A DNA stretch of 14,048 bases, taken from positions 1 to 14,048 of the forward strand of contig JAZLFA010000012.1 of assembly GCA_045615545.1 (NCBI GenBank), given 5' to 3'. This document shows, one piece after another, positions 1 to 7,393 of this stretch. The stretch is from SIG220 sp045615545. GTDB lineage: Bacteria > Bacillota_I > Bacilli_A > RFN20 > CAG-826. A program made the position numbers and the translations under genes. Position 1 is the stretch's first letter; each line of letters opens with the position of its first letter. A model generated the notes under the pieces. The model made no database searches, was not told the origin of the DNA, and saw nothing but the letters and a program-made list of their open reading frames with translations.

Positions 1-1028
1 CCATCAATTATCATCGTGCGTTTATTTTCTTTAATTACTTCTTCGCTTATTTCATCAGTTTCATCAAAGATGTCACCCACTACTTCTTCCAATATATCTT
101 CCATAGTGATGATTCCTTCAGTGCCACCATATTCATCTTTAACTACAGCAATATGCACTTTTTTCTTTTTAAAATCATCTAATAAATCTAATACTTGATA
201 ATTTCTTGGAATTACAAGTGGGGCAAATAATAAGGAAGAAATATCAATTTCTTCTTTACTAAGAAGTTTTTTAGATAATGTTTTAATTGGTAAAACACCA
301 ATAATATTATCAATTGTATCTTTATAAACAGGAACACGAGAATATTTTAAAATGTCTTCGTTTTCTAATATTTTAGAAATATCATCTTCCACGTCGATAG
401 CGAATACATTTACCCTAGGAGTCATTATTTCAAAGGCTTGAATATCAATTAAATCAATCGCACCTCTTACAATTTCAGCCTCATCTTGTTCAAGTTCACC
501 ATTTTCAATGATTTCATCCACCATTTCATCAAGTTCTTCTTCCGTAATAGCTTCAACTTCAATATTCTTCTTAAATAGTTTTGTGATGCCATTAAATAGC
601 TTAGAGATTGGGAATGTGATAATAAAGAAAGCATAGCAGAAAAATTGAACTGGATAGGCAAAGACTAACGATAAAGTATAATTAAATCTTTTCGCAAATG
701 CCTTTGGCATAAATTCACCAAATATAATAATAACTACTGTAAAAATAATAGCCCCAATTAACGCACCATTATTAGGATCAATGCTAACGGCAATTCCAGC
801 AACAATAGAAGAAGCTAAAATATTAACAAGATTATTACCAAATAATATTGTTGAAATCGTATATTCATAATTTTCAGCAAGTTTTAATGCTAACTTAGCA
901 GTTTTACTTTTATCACTGGCCTTTTTTAAACGGAGTTTATCCACAATACCATAAACCATGTCACTAGCGGAGAAGAAGGCACTAAAGACGACTAAAATTG
1001 CAATAATAACATAATATAACCAAATCAT
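1..1028 (-). CDS. CNNM/CorC-type transporter with CBS pair (partial, C-terminus off left edge)
   Basis: Seen: a reading frame opens at ATG 1028-1026 and stays open to the window edge (342 codons). The N-terminal membrane domain (about residues 1-140) has the FSAS motif near residue 20, a conserved GNN near residue 66, and a GE-x-x-PK motif near residue 110. A CBS pair follows (about 200-325), including MTPR, SRVPVY and the TMEDILEE signature. The last visible residues (RTMIID) look like the start of a CorC_HlyC domain, so the full protein is probably 420-440 residues. Known: CNNM/CorC proteins are membrane Mg2+ or cation transporters and are often misnamed hemolysins. The start is fixed by AGGAGG at 1042-1037, eight bases upstream, and by the ATGA overlap with the preceding gene's stop. 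Odd: SASD replaces the usual SASE in the first helix. Family assignment is firm; the transported ion is inferred. Confidence 0.93.
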   Translation of the reverse strand, partial: MIWLYYVIIAILVVFSAFFSASDMVYGIVDKLRLKKASDKSKTAKLALKLAENYEYTISTILFGNNLVNILASSIVAGIAVSIDPNNGALIGAIIFTVVIIIFGEFMPKAFAKRFNYTLSLVFAYPVQFFCYAFFIITFPISKLFNGITKLFKKNIEVEAITEEELDEMVDEIIENGELEQDEAEIVRGAIDLIDIQAFEIMTPRVNVFAIDVEDDISKILENEDILKYSRVPVYKDTIDNIIGVLPIKTLSKKLLSKEEIDISSLLFAPLVIPRNYQVLDLLDDFKKKKVHIAVVKDEYGGTEGIITMEDILEEVVGDIFDETDEISEEVIKENKRTMIID

Positions 1029-2038
1029 TGTCCTTTCCTCCTAACAAGATTTGGTTCCGCAATATCGCTAACAATCTCTTCTAATATATCTTCCATAGTG
1101 ACCATACCAATAACTTGGTCATCATTTCTAACTATCGCAATATGCGTTTTATGTTTTTTAAACCCATCAAATAAAGTCATTAATGAGACTCTAGAAGAAA
1201 CAAAATATGGTTTTTGAATAACTTTACGTAATTGAATATTAGAATCTTTTAAATATAATGAAACATATTTCTTAACAATAAGAATACCAATAATATTATT
1301 AAAATCATCTTTATATAAAGGTATGCGCGAATAACTTGTTTCATTAACGATTTGATGGAGCTTTTCTCTAGTTAATCCCGTAACATTAATCGCAAACATC
1401 TTTTCTTTTGGTGTAAATACCTCTTTAACATGCATTTCACTAAATTCGAGAGAAGATTGAATAATATCTGCTTGTTCTTCTTCAATATCGCCAACTTTTT
1501 CACTATTAGCGACAACATTTTCAAAGTCTTCTTGAGTGAATTCATCATCTGTTTTAACCTTGAATATCTTTTCAATTGCGTTAACAAGAAATTCAAAGAG
1601 TTTGGCAATAGGATAAAAGATAACCATTAATCCATATGTTGGATAAATGAGAACTTTGCTCATTTGATCAGGTATTGCTCTAGCAATAGTCTTTGGTAAA
1701 GTATCGCCTAAAATATACACAATTAAAGTCATGATAATTGAGGATATTAAAGAGGAATAATTTTCTAATCCAGTACCAACAAAATATTTATAAAAAAGTA
1801 ACGCTGACACGGTAGAAAGCGCAATTGCAACAATATTATTACCTATCAATACAGTTGTAAGAGCGCGATCATAGCTCTCACAAACTTTAACAACTAATTT
1901 AGAGGTTCGTTTTCCTTCCTCTGCTTCAACCTGTAACTTAAATCGATTACAACACGCTAAGGCAGTTTCAGCTGATGAAAAGAAAAAATGTCCAACGATA
2001 CAAAGAATAATTATTATCCACGATATGGGGTCAGGCAT
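1025..2038 (-). CDS. Short CNNM-domain/CBS-pair membrane protein lacking CorC_HlyC domain
   Basis: A complete 337-residue protein, paralogous to the gene that follows it. The CNNM (DUF21) membrane domain spans about residues 1-150, with the SSAETAL motif at 21-27, GNN at 66-68 and GD-x-LPK at 111-116. An acidic linker (about 163-192) leads to a CBS pair (about 205-325) with SRIPLYKDD and TMEDILEEIVSDI. It stops a dozen residues after the second CBS domain, so the C-terminal CorC_HlyC domain found in standard family members is absent. Asp112 replaces the usual Glu of the GE-x-x-PK motif. Its TGA stop overlaps the downstream ATG (ATGA), indicating translational coupling and probably co-assembly. 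An AAGGAAG ribosome site lies about 10 bases upstream of the start. Likely role: cation (Mg2+-type) transport or efflux; a regulatory partner role is equally possible. Confidence 0.93.
   Translation of the reverse strand: MPDPISWIIIILCIVGHFFFSSAETALACCNRFKLQVEAEEGKRTSKLVVKVCESYDRALTTVLIGNNIVAIALSTVSALLFYKYFVGTGLENYSSLISSIIMTLIVYILGDTLPKTIARAIPDQMSKVLIYPTYGLMVIFYPIAKLFEFLVNAIEKIFKVKTDDEFTQEDFENVVANSEKVGDIEEEQADIIQSSLEFSEMHVKEVFTPKEKMFAINVTGLTREKLHQIVNETSYSRIPLYKDDFNNIIGILIVKKYVSLYLKDSNIQLRKVIQKPYFVSSRVSLMTLFDGFKKHKTHIAIVRNDDQVIGMVTMEDILEEIVSDIAEPNLVRRKGQ
1037..1042 (-). promoter_or_regulatory. Ribosome binding site for the downstream CNNM gene
   Basis: On the minus strand AGGAGG lies eight bases before ATG 1028-1026, inside the 3' end of the upstream CNNM gene. 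It fixes the start and, with the ATGA overlap, indicates coupled translation. Confidence 0.8.
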
Positions 2039-2071
2039 TAATGAACCACTTCCTTTTCAGTCAATGGATGT

Positions 2072-2099
2072 ATTTTATCATAATAAAATGCAAACTCAA
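2072..2099 (-). promoter_or_regulatory. Candidate sigma-A promoter for the CNNM pair
   Basis: Reading the minus strand, TTGAGT (2099-2094) and TAAAAT (2077-2072) are separated by 16 bases. The predicted transcription start is near 2065, giving a leader of about 27 bases before ATG 2038 that contains the AAGGAAG ribosome site. The element sits just downstream of the terminator of the preceding gene, as expected for a new transcription unit. Based on pattern only. Confidence 0.5.
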
Positions 2100-2108
2100 A
2101 ATAGTAAC

Positions 2109-2135
2109 AAAAAAAGGTATACGAACGTATACCTT
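2109..2135 (-). terminator. Rho-independent terminator of the 553-residue membrane protein gene
   Basis: A perfect inverted repeat pairs 2114-2123 with 2126-2135 (AAGGTATACG / CGTATACCTT; realistic loop about 4 bases). On the minus strand it is followed by a run of seven T (2115-2109). It lies about 25 bases after the stop of the 2161-3822 gene. No T run follows it on the plus strand, so it acts in one direction only. Confidence 0.8.
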
Positions 2136-2160
2136 AATTTATTAATAATTTAGTTTAGAA

Positions 2161-3822
2161 TTATTTGCCTTTCATTTCGGCTTTTAATTCTTTAACCCAG
2201 TTGACTGTTTCAACTTCTTTTTGTTCAAGTCCGTCTTTTTCAACACAAGCTTGAATTAATTCTTTACATCTACGAAGTGATAATGGGCTCTTCACTTTAA
2301 AGACAAGTGGGATTTCTGCGTAGATACCTTTTGCAGAAGCATCTTGAACTGGGATTGTTGTTCCTTCGTAATCTTTTGGATTTAATGCGAAGTATAACTT
2401 TAAGCTCTTGCCAGCAATTGTTAACTTAGCATATGTTTTACGATGTAAACGGAATGTATCACCAGAATTAGACACTCTTGATTTTAAACCATAACTTAAG
2501 AATTCATTCTTAATTTCATTATAGTTATTTTGGAGGTCTTTTTCTGCTGCGAATAATCTTTCATGGAATGGGATTCTCACGATTGGTTTCTTTTCAACAG
2601 GTTCTTCTTTAGCTGGAGCAGGTTCAACAACTGGTGCAACTACTGGTTCAACAGCTGGAGCTGGTGCAACTACTGGAGCTGGAGCGACTACTGGAGTAGG
2701 TGCTGGAGCTGGAACTGGTGCAGCTGGAGCTGGAACTGGTGCTGGTGCTGGAGTTGGAGCTGGTACAGCAGCTTGAACACCACCATTGAAGTATTGAACA
2801 ACGAGTGGTCCGCCAAAGCTTGCGCCGGTGATTGAGCCACGGTTTTCGTCACCACGATGTGGTTTTTCATCTTCAGGTTTATTAGCGTTAGCACGTGACA
2901 TTTCATCACGAACGATGTCTCTAACAACATCTCTAATAATGCTTGCTAATTCATTAGCGTCAACTTTTCCACTATCTTTAGAAGCTTCTTCATGATTAAC
3001 AGGAAGTTCTTCAACAATAATTTCTTCTGGTTGAGCAGCAACTTCATTTGGTTCAACCATGAAGTCTGCCATTGGTTCATATGGAGTTTCACTAACAGTT
3101 TCTTCTGCTGGTTTAACTTCTTCAGCAGGAACTTCTTCAGATTTAACTTCGTTAGCTGAATCGGCCATTGCAAAGGCTTCTTCATTAACATCTTCAGCTG
3201 GAGTTTCTCCTGCTGGAACTTCTGCAACTGCAGCTTCTTCTTCTTTTCTTTCAGCAGCTAATCTACCGCTACGGACTAAACCGATAATGTAAGTAACAAC
3301 TGTAAAGATGTATCCGAGTAATCCACAAACTAACATTGAGAATACTAAGATAGACCAAAGTGGAGTTAACTTACCAATTTCACCAAATGGATTTCCAGTG
3401 AATAAATTAATGAATACTGTTAAATATGGGGATTGAGGTAATCTTACTGATGCTGCAAAATCAAGAACAGCAATAGTAGCAAAGATCATTACAATAACAT
3501 ACCAAATGTAACGTTTTGTTTTGCGTTTAATGCAGAGGATTAATCCAACGATTAAACCGACTAAAAATAACAATAAGGAGCCAAATGTTACATAAGTTGT
3601 CCACCAATATTGTTCTCCGCCAGGAGCATAGCCTGCCTTAAGGGTAAAAATTTCACCAAGTGAGGTAAGTTTACCGGTCATGTAAGGAATGAATTCGCCA
3701 GCGAATGATCCACCTTCAGCAGGTAATAAACCTAATAAAAGGAAAATCGCAAGCCAAGCGACAACAAACACTAAAGAAACGATAAAAAACGCCACCATAG
3801 GTTTTTTAAGAGTTTTTTTCAT
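2161..3822 (-). CDS. Four-segment membrane protein with Pro/Ala/Val linker and C-terminal domain of unknown function
   Basis: 553 residues; not a characterised protein. Four predicted membrane segments (about 9-33, 76-98, 104-124, 154-182) are followed by an acidic Glu/Ala-rich stretch (190-285). Next come an amphipathic helix with repeated IIRDVVRDIVRDE (about 293-308), a short GASFGGPLVVQYFNGG motif (333-348), a Pro/Ala/Val linker (352-404) and a globular C-terminal domain (about 412-540) rich in Lys/Arg and beta-type segments, including RLFAAEKDLQ, FRLHRKTYAKL, LYFALNPKDY and IPLVFKVKS. I recall similar C-terminal domains in uncharacterised Firmicutes proteins but cannot name a family. The layout suggests a membrane anchor carrying a cytoplasmic domain on a flexible tether. 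AGGAGA precedes the start. The gene is monocistronic, with its own promoter and terminator. Real gene: very likely; function: unknown. Confidence 0.9.
   Translation of the reverse strand: MKKTLKKPMVAFFIVSLVFVVAWLAIFLLLGLLPAEGGSFAGEFIPYMTGKLTSLGEIFTLKAGYAPGGEQYWWTTYVTFGSLLLFLVGLIVGLILCIKRKTKRYIWYVIVMIFATIAVLDFAASVRLPQSPYLTVFINLFTGNPFGEIGKLTPLWSILVFSMLVCGLLGYIFTVVTYIIGLVRSGRLAAERKEEEAAVAEVPAGETPAEDVNEEAFAMADSANEVKSEEVPAEEVKPAEETVSETPYEPMADFMVEPNEVAAQPEEIIVEELPVNHEEASKDSGKVDANELASIIRDVVRDIVRDEMSRANANKPEDEKPHRGDENRGSITGASFGGPLVVQYFNGGVQAAVPAPTPAPAPVPAPAAPVPAPAPTPVVAPAPVVAPAPAVEPVVAPVVEPAPAKEEPVEKKPIVRIPFHERLFAAEKDLQNNYNEIKNEFLSYGLKSRVSNSGDTFRLHRKTYAKLTIAGKSLKLYFALNPKDYEGTTIPVQDASAKGIYAEIPLVFKVKSPLSLRRCKELIQACVEKDGLEQKEVETVNWVKELKAEMKGK
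2611..2769 (-). repeat. Low-complexity repeat encoding a Pro/Ala/Val-rich linker
   Basis: This stretch of the membrane protein gene is built from imperfect repeats of GGAGCTGGTGC/GGAACTGGTGC-type units (plus-strand reading). They encode alternating Pro, Ala and Val with a few Thr and Glu. It is the tether between the membrane part and the C-terminal domain. Such tracts change length by slippage and are prone to assembly error. Confidence 0.85.
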
Positions 3823-4088
3823 AAATCTCTCCTTTTTCTAAACTGTCTTAATTTTATACATATACACGCGAAAAGTAAAATAAAAATGTAAATTATATAT
3901 GTTTATTACGCATAAAATGATTGATTTTGCCATAAAACAGTAGATTGAAACGAATAAAAAAACAGATAAAAATGATTAAAATTTACATTTTTTTGAACCA
4001 AAAATATCATCTTTCAATCCAAAAATAAATATTTGAAAAAAATATCAAAAAAAATGTAATTACCTAAAATATTACTGATAAATCGTGT
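3823..4088. other. AT-rich intergenic region with an inverted repeat
   Basis: 266 bases without a gene. It holds the promoter of the 553-residue protein and a perfect 13-base inverted repeat (AAAAATGTAAATT at 3882-3894 and its complement at 3980-3992). Near the ALDH stop there is a weak 5-bp hairpin (4056-4060 with 4071-4075) followed on the minus strand by eight T (4054-4047), which may be a poor terminator for the ALDH operon. I see no RNA gene or riboswitch. Confidence 0.5.
3851..3879 (-). promoter_or_regulatory. Candidate sigma-A promoter for the 553-residue membrane protein
   Basis: On the minus strand TTTACT (3879-3874) and TAAAAT (3856-3851) are 17 bases apart, with a TG-containing extended -10 (TGTATAAAAT). 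The start of transcription would be near 3844, about 20 bases before ATG 3822, leaving AGGAGA as the ribosome site in a short leader. Confidence 0.55.
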
Positions 4089-5507
4089 TTATTTTTCGAG
4101 TTTTTTAATTATTTTAGTCTTTAATTTATAATACTTAGTGTGGTAAGGATGTTCCCGTAATGACAAATTGAAACGGCTCTTGCCTACTAGCACTGTACAT
4201 GGATGAGTAAATTCATTAAACCCATATTCTCCATGATATGCTCCCATACCAGAATGCCCGGTTCCGTTAAATGGAGCGCCTTTAACAATAAAGTGATTGC
4301 AAACTTCATTAATACATCCACCACCAAATTGTTGAGAGGACATCACTTTATTAGCCCACTTAATATTTTTGGTAAATACATATAAAGCTAATCCATGTTC
4401 ACGGTTAGAAATAATTTCAAGTAAATCATTAACCTTATCATCCTCATAAGTCACAATAGGGATAATTGGATTAAATAATTCATGATTAACAATTGGCTCA
4501 TCAATCTTAACTGGGTAAATAATTGTTGGAGAAATCTTTAACGACTCTTCATCACCAAATCCACCATAAACAATTCTATCTTTATATTGGTTAGCTTCTT
4601 CTAAACAATATTTGTATGCGCTTTTACTAATCATTTTGGAATATTCATCATTTTTAGTCGCATCTTCACCGATTTGACGAATAAATTCTTCTTTTAAGAG
4701 TTTAACAAATTCATCACTAACTTCTTTTGCTACCGCTACTTGATTGATGTTGATGCATATTTGACCGGAATTAAGAATTTTAAAGAAGGCAACTTTTCTT
4801 GCGGCATCTTTTAAATTAGCGTCTTTACGAATAATACACCAGTTACCATTTTCTCCACCAAGTTCTAATGCGGTTGGCGTTAAATTCTTAGCGGCACATT
4901 CTAATACATGGACACCAACTTTAGGTGAACCAGTATAGAAAATCTTATCAAAGCGTTCATTTAAACAATAATCCGCGATATCATGTCCACCATCAATAAC
5001 TGTGATATACTTTGGATCAAAATATTCATTAATCATATCTTGCATCACTTTGGTGCAATTAGCGGATTTAGAGCTTGCCTTAATAACAGCGGTGTTACCA
5101 CCACTAATCGCCGCTACTAATACACCAAGAGTTAAATATATAGGAAAGTTGAATGGCGAAACAATTAAAGACACTCCATAAGGTGTGCGATATATTTTTG
5201 TCTTCTTGCTAGGGAAACACATTAATCCTGAACGAACTGTTTTAGGCCTGCCCCACCTTTTTAAATGATGAAGAGATTCATTTATCTCAATTAGGACACT
5301 ACCAATCTCACATAAATATGATTCAAGATAATCTTTACCTAAATCATCATATAAGGCTTTAGCGATTCTTTCTTCATAAGCAAGAAAAGCTACTTTAAGT
5401 TTTTTTAACATCTGTATTCTAAAAGATATTGGTAAAGTCTCACCTGTATTGAAATAGCGTCTTTGATTTAATACTATTTGATGAATTGATTCGTTAGTAA
5501 ATTCCAT
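4089..5507 (-). CDS. Aldehyde dehydrogenase, class-3 (ALDH3-like) type
   Basis: 472 residues, full length for NAD(P)+-dependent aldehyde dehydrogenases, which oxidise aldehydes to acids. Visible motifs: SPFNFP with oxyanion Asn120; cofactor-binding Lys143 (VIKASS); FYTGSPKVG (190-198); general base Glu215 (ELGGE); catalytic Cys251 (NSGQIC); Glu343 (HELFNP); GGGCIN (395-400); and the ALDH3-like C-terminal GHSGMGAYHGEYGF (417-430). These place it with ALDH3/YwdH-type enzymes, which act on medium- and long-chain or aromatic aldehydes. Odd: ELGGE replaces ELGGK and ELFNP replaces E-x-FGP. A basic C-terminal tail (about 455-472) could contact the membrane. Two bases separate its start from the YunG-like gene's stop, so it is the last gene of the lipase operon. 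Substrate is not determinable here. Confidence 0.95.
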   Translation of the reverse strand: MEFTNESIHQIVLNQRRYFNTGETLPISFRIQMLKKLKVAFLAYEERIAKALYDDLGKDYLESYLCEIGSVLIEINESLHHLKRWGRPKTVRSGLMCFPSKKTKIYRTPYGVSLIVSPFNFPIYLTLGVLVAAISGGNTAVIKASSKSANCTKVMQDMINEYFDPKYITVIDGGHDIADYCLNERFDKIFYTGSPKVGVHVLECAAKNLTPTALELGGENGNWCIIRKDANLKDAARKVAFFKILNSGQICININQVAVAKEVSDEFVKLLKEEFIRQIGEDATKNDEYSKMISKSAYKYCLEEANQYKDRIVYGGFGDEESLKISPTIIYPVKIDEPIVNHELFNPIIPIVTYEDDKVNDLLEIISNREHGLALYVFTKNIKWANKVMSSQQFGGGCINEVCNHFIVKGAPFNGTGHSGMGAYHGEYGFNEFTHPCTVLVGKSRFNLSLREHPYHTKYYKLKTKIIKKLEK

Positions 5508-5509
5508 AC

Positions 5510-5926
5510 TTATTTCCTTTCTTGTAATAATTTTTTTAATAATAAATATCTTTGATATTTTTCTTCACTTACAAAATGATCGTTTCGATTTTGTAAAAGT
5601 GATAGAGAATAATTAACTTCCTCATTAAGTTGTTCGCTTGTTAAATCAAATATCACGCCATTAATATAGTTAAAGCAATGTAGATTTCCATCTTTAAGCA
5701 TTACTCCATATACTTCTCCGCCAAATATATCTTGGCATAAAAATGATGTAATAGAACATTGTCCTAATGAGGGATTATCATTTGTCCAGCGTATACGCAT
5801 TCTAGGAGCGCAGGTCTTTTTACACCAAATAGAAAGAAGGAGTTGATAAAAATGATTCATATCATTTATGAAATGATATTCATTATTAATCGGTTTAAAG
5901 TTTGCGTTTATTTGGTTGAAGAACAT
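5510..5926 (-). CDS. YunG-like small protein
   Basis: 138 residues. It resembles the uncharacterised YunG family of Bacilli by its short length, the W-x-K-x-TCAPRMR-type N-terminus (34-44), NPSLGQCSIT (51-60), FGGEVYG (68-74), a His-containing strand (83) and DLTSEQ (94-99). The ordered Cys57, His83 and Asp94 look like a papain/transglutaminase-type arrangement, but activity is my inference; no function is established for the family. The start at 5926 overlaps the lipase gene's 3' end by 19 bases and has a modest GGAACGGA ribosome site. An internal ATG at residue 23 would match the family N-terminus but has no ribosome site. No signal peptide, so cytoplasmic. It is the middle gene of a tight three-gene operon. 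Confidence 0.82.
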   Translation of the reverse strand: MFFNQINANFKPINNEYHFINDMNHFYQLLLSIWCKKTCAPRMRIRWTNDNPSLGQCSITSFLCQDIFGGEVYGVMLKDGNLHCFNYINGVIFDLTSEQLNEEVNYSLSLLQNRNDHFVSEEKYQRYLLLKKLLQERK

Positions 5927-7338
5927 AGTAATTCCGTTCCAATTAAATAGGTCGAAATCAAATGCGGCATGATAAATTGATCACCAACATGCTCAAAATC
6001 GATTGACATAATAACAGGAATAAAATATTTAATATATCTACCAAGGAAAGGTAAATATCCCATAACAACTTCAAGAACTAATTTAAGGATTTCAATCGCT
6101 TCACCAGAAGAAATAGAATCAACCGCTCTATCAACTATATCAAGAATAAATCCTGGAGCGGCATCTAAATAAAATCCCCACTGTTCATCAACTTGTGTTA
6201 CTTCGCTAACTGATGTATGGATTTTAGCAATATCTCCATCTTCAAACATATTGGCGAATTTAATTCGTGCTTCAATAGCTTCTAATCTAGTTTCACAAGA
6301 TTGGAAACATTCTGGAAGTTGATCAGTTGGAAGAATATATATTTTTTCTCTACAATCAAATATATTTTTCATCGCCGTAACTAAGGCATTAATATCACTA
6401 TGATAATATGTGCTTCCTGGAGCTTTCTTTTCCCAAAGTGATAAATTATCTTTTATTGAGAAAGTGATACGTTTACCATATACCTTAAATCCACATTCTT
6501 GTGGAGGAATATAGTTAATTAAGTCATCAGTATTAGTGATATTAAATATATTATTGTATCTTTCATTATTTTCTTCGCATGTACAATTACTAGGCGCAAA
6601 TAAGTAAGTAAATACTTTATTGCCGCTATCGGTTAATTCTTTACTAATTAGATTACCAATTGAGCCACCTCTAGAATGACCAGTAATAAAATATATTTGT
6701 TTTAAATCATTATTCTTATAAGTAGAAATATAATTATTAATTCTATTAAATAAACGCACCGCGGCTACATCATAACCTTTATGGTTAATTTTATGTTTCC
6801 ATTCTAAATGGATATTTTCATCAACCATGTATTCTGGTCCATCATAACCAACATCAAAGTTGCTACCCATTTGTTCAGGCGTAGCTGTGCCACCAAAATA
6901 TAATGCGTATACTTGGGTACCTTCAAATTCCATATGTCCAACAATAGATTTGTTAACATCATGTTTATCTTCGTCAAATTCATTTGGAAATGTTTCTATT
7001 GTTTGACAATCATTAAATCCTAAATAACGCATTGTGGAATAAATCGTGCCGTCGTTATAAAAACTACCATCGTCATTTTTAATATAGATAGGAACATTAT
7101 CATTATCACCACAAATAGATACAGCAACTTTTAAGAGATCTTTATCAAATACATTTTGATTTAAATCATTAAACATCGCCTTATCATATTGGAAAATATT
7201 TCCAGTTGATTCATATACATTTTCACCAACAGAGAAAGAATATTTAAATTCGTGAGTTTTATATTCTTTTCTTGCGTTAAAGTTACAGCCAGTAATGATT
7301 AATGGAGTAATAAGAAATAAGAGAATATTTTTTTTCAT
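5908..7338 (-). CDS. Secreted lipoprotein, lipase class 3-like alpha/beta hydrolase
   Basis: 476 residues. The N-terminus MKKNILLFLITPLIITGC is a lipoprotein signal peptide with lipobox Cys18, so the mature protein is anchored on the outer face of the membrane. The nucleophile elbow GHSRGG has Ser222. YFGGTATPE (147-155) corresponds to the family's F-R-G-T oxyanion strand. NTDDLINYIPP (269-279) supplies a probable catalytic Asp (271 or 272), and His459 in MPHLISTYL is the likely third triad member. This pattern matches class 3 (fungal-type) lipases; natural substrates could be acylglycerols, phospholipids or other esters. It is first in the operon with the YunG-like and ALDH genes. The minus-strand promoter has a strong -10 (TATAAT at 7363-7358, preceded by TG) but no clear -35. 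AAAGAGA is a weak ribosome site. Confidence 0.88.
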   Translation of the reverse strand: MKKNILLFLITPLIITGCNFNARKEYKTHEFKYSFSVGENVYESTGNIFQYDKAMFNDLNQNVFDKDLLKVAVSICGDNDNVPIYIKNDDGSFYNDGTIYSTMRYLGFNDCQTIETFPNEFDEDKHDVNKSIVGHMEFEGTQVYALYFGGTATPEQMGSNFDVGYDGPEYMVDENIHLEWKHKINHKGYDVAAVRLFNRINNYISTYKNNDLKQIYFITGHSRGGSIGNLISKELTDSGNKVFTYLFAPSNCTCEENNERYNNIFNITNTDDLINYIPPQECGFKVYGKRITFSIKDNLSLWEKKAPGSTYYHSDINALVTAMKNIFDCREKIYILPTDQLPECFQSCETRLEAIEARIKFANMFEDGDIAKIHTSVSEVTQVDEQWGFYLDAAPGFILDIVDRAVDSISSGEAIEILKLVLEVVMGYLPFLGRYIKYFIPVIMSIDFEHVGDQFIMPHLISTYLIGTELLCSSTK

Positions 7339-7393
7339 AAGTTAATCTCTTTTATTCTATTATACACATATGCGTATTATAATGATAAATAAT
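7339..7393. promoter_or_regulatory. Divergent promoter region between lipase operon and serine dehydratase
   Basis: Only 55 bases separate the two start codons. Minus strand: TATAAT at 7363-7358, with TG just upstream, drives the lipase operon. Plus strand: TATAAT at 7378-7383 would start transcription near 7390, only a few bases before ATG 7394. The -35 elements are weak on both strands. The two -10 boxes lie 14 bases apart, so polymerases at the two promoters probably exclude each other. Confidence 0.5.

Noticed and set aside
2611..2769. Possible CRISPR-like or tandem regulatory repeat
   Set aside because: The units are short, imperfect, have no spacers and stay in frame within a protein, so they are a coding low-complexity tract.
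2563..2835. Plus-strand open frame rich in Trp, Ser and Cys opposite the membrane protein gene
   Set aside because: It is the complement of the Pro/Ala/Val-coding repeat; the odd composition is an artefact of the repeat, and no ribosome site or family resemblance is present.
2688..3227. Minus-strand open frames rich in Gln/Leu/Lys inside the membrane protein gene
   Set aside because: They are out-of-frame readings of the same low-complexity and acidic-coding DNA, with no start signals.
4047..4075. Terminator for the ALDH operon
   Set aside because: A T run exists on the minus strand, but the hairpin has only five mostly A-T pairs and a ten-base loop; too weak to list as a separate feature.
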